A stretch of DNA of 64,000 bases from GCA-2683135 sp964507445 (GTDB lineage: Bacteria > Planctomycetota > GCA-002687715). Shown one piece after another: positions 62,981-64,000 of the stretch. Positions within the stretch are counted from its first letter, which is position 1. Every line of letters begins with the position of its first letter. Made by a program: the position numbers and the translations under genes. Where the stretch lies: contig CAZDQF010000015.1 in the NCBI GenBank assembly GCA_964507445.1, positions 62,001 to 126,000 on the forward strand, read 5' to 3'. A model generated the notes under the pieces. It worked only from the letters and a program-made list of their open reading frames with translations, did not search any database and was not told the DNA's origin.

Positions 62981-64000
62981 TCAGAGCGCCTGGATGTGGG
63001 ACGGCACCCACAGACGCGGCAGGTTCATCAGCCCCTGGGCCGCCGGAAAGAAGCTCTCCGAGCCCGCTTTCTGGCCGTTGATCTGGAACGCGAGGCGGAT
63101 CTTCCCGGAGCCGTCCTCCGGCATCACCTTGCTCAGCGGGATCGCGATCTCGGCGGTCCAGCGCTTGCGGTCACGGACGTCGCCGTAAGCCTGCAGGTCC
63201 CGGGCGGGCACCTCCTGCCAGGCGCCGTTCTCATCACCCTGCCACTGCAGCAGGGGTTTGCGCTGTGGGTCGGCCGGGCTGTAGGAGATCCTGAACGACC
63301 GGGGGCTTGGGCCCGGGGACGGGGCAGCCTCACCGTGCACGTAGACGGCGACGGCGTTCTGACGCAGGTAACGCTCCGGCACATCGAACCCGACGACGAG
63401 CTTCTTGCGGTTGCGGGAGACCCGTACCGTCGCGGTCCGTTCCTTGGACAGGGGGATCGAGAGCCGGGTCGCGGCTGCGCCCTCGTCGGCCTCGATCTTC
63501 CCGTCGATGAACAGGTCCTTGGTCACCGGGACCTCCAGGGTGAGGGTCCTGGCCATGGCTTCGCTGAGCCAGTCGATGATGTCCGCTTCGATGGCCGTCA
63601 CGGCTCCCAGCATGCGGGTCCCGTGAATCCCTCGCTTCGGGATCACGCGGGACTCGACGTGGTCCCCCTTGATGACCTCCTTGAGCGGATCGAGGCCGGT
63701 GCTCGCCTCTTCCGCCGCGGAGAGCATGAGGATCGGTCGAGCCCCCCATTCCTTCGCGTGCTTGATGGAGGGGAGTCCCAGGTAGGCGGGCCCCGGGCTC
63801 AGGAACACGGCGGCGCAGAACGACTCGGGCTCCACCTGCCCGAGGTGGAGCGCCACGGAGCAGCCGACGCTGGCTCCGAGGACGCCGATGCGATCCCGGG
63901 GAGCGCCGCGGGCGATGAGCAGGTCGATCCCCGCCTTGGCGTCCTGGTGCATCTCGAGGAACGGATTGGTGGCGGGGTCGGCCGTGCGCTGCCGGGAGAC
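62981..64000 (-). CDS. Alpha/beta hydrolase with C-terminal beta domain (5' end cut by window)
   Basis: The frame is open to the window edge (upstream of the Met at 63952 at least 16 more codons are read, ending NPFLEM), so the N-terminus lies outside; 339 codons are visible. The first part is an alpha/beta hydrolase with nucleophile motif GASVGC, a candidate acid region after PILMLSAAEE, and a His in KRGIHGTRML. From about 130 residues on follows a beta-sandwich domain (DLFIDGKIEADEGAAATRLSIPL...) of the type found in carbohydrate- or cell-surface-associated proteins. The substrate is unknown; an esterase or peptidase is possible. Confidence 0.75.
   Translation of the reverse strand, partial: VSRQRTADPATNPFLEMHQDAKAGIDLLIARGAPRDRIGVLGASVGCSVALHLGQVEPESFCAAVFLSPGPAYLGLPSIKHAKEWGARPILMLSAAEEASTGLDPLKEVIKGDHVESRVIPKRGIHGTRMLGAVTAIEADIIDWLSEAMARTLTLEVPVTKDLFIDGKIEADEGAAATRLSIPLSKERTATVRVSRNRKKLVVGFDVPERYLRQNAVAVYVHGEAAPSPGPSPRSFRISYSPADPQRKPLLQWQGDENGAWQEVPARDLQAYGDVRDRKRWTAEIAIPLSKVMPEDGSGKIRLAFQINGQKAGSESFFPAAQGLMNLPRLWVPSHIQAL

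Overview
The window is high-GC bacterial chromosome with densely packed genes on both strands. I see no tRNA, rRNA, phage, IS element or CRISPR array. The gene repertoire points to Planctomycetota, probably a marine lineage: a type I sulfatase beside SUMF1/FGE-like domains, a Ser/Thr kinase fused to such a domain, a CRTAC1/ASPIC-UnbV lipoprotein with a multiheme cytochrome-TPR protein, a cytochrome/Cu-monooxygenase/EF-hand protein, and several secreted proteins of planctomycete style. This assignment is inferred from gene content, not from a marker gene.

Layout: 0-8.8 kb holds secreted proteins, a sulfatase, and two proteins sharing a paralogous FGE-like domain. 8.8-19 kb holds acs with a class II aldolase-like gene, a surface-type repeat protein, an S9 peptidase, glgP and an AI-2E family permease. 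19-22 kb is a kinase/M23/aminotransferase triple fusion. 22.1-22.7 kb is a thioredoxin-like gene interrupted by an in-frame TGA. 22.7-28.9 kb is a complete SUF iron-sulfur operon (rrf2-type regulator, sufB, sufC, sufD, sufS, sufU, sufT-like). 29-34 kb has miaE and the CRTAC1/multiheme pair. 34-42 kb has aceE, a CoA-binding protein, the cytochrome/EF-hand protein and a topoisomerase III with an odd inserted module. 42.3-47.4 kb is a Gld-like ABC operon. 47.7-54.6 kb holds arginase, a Tat-exported asparaginase, apt and pyrK. 54.7-61.5 kb is a tightly coupled acyl-CoA operon: thiolase, lipoprotein, 3-hydroxyacyl-CoA dehydrogenase, two acyl-CoA dehydrogenases, MeaB, a B12-binding subunit and a UbiX-like protein. 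The end has rnz, a small secreted protein and a truncated hydrolase.

The most exciting observation is at 22119-22688. An exported TlpA-like thioredoxin has a TGA exactly where the first active-site cysteine belongs (W-TGA-G-P-C). The frame stays open and conserved for 126 more codons. A perfect 7-bp stem with a GGUC loop lies 31 nt downstream, as in a bacterial SECIS element. I read it as a selenoprotein with a U-G-P-C redox motif, which implies the host has the Sec machinery outside this window.

A second theme is promoter architecture. At least seven transcription units start with a TAnnnT-type box 6-7 nt before an ATG and no Shine-Dalgarno, which suggests frequent leaderless mRNAs. Operon-internal genes are instead coupled by ATGA, GTGA or TGATG overlaps.
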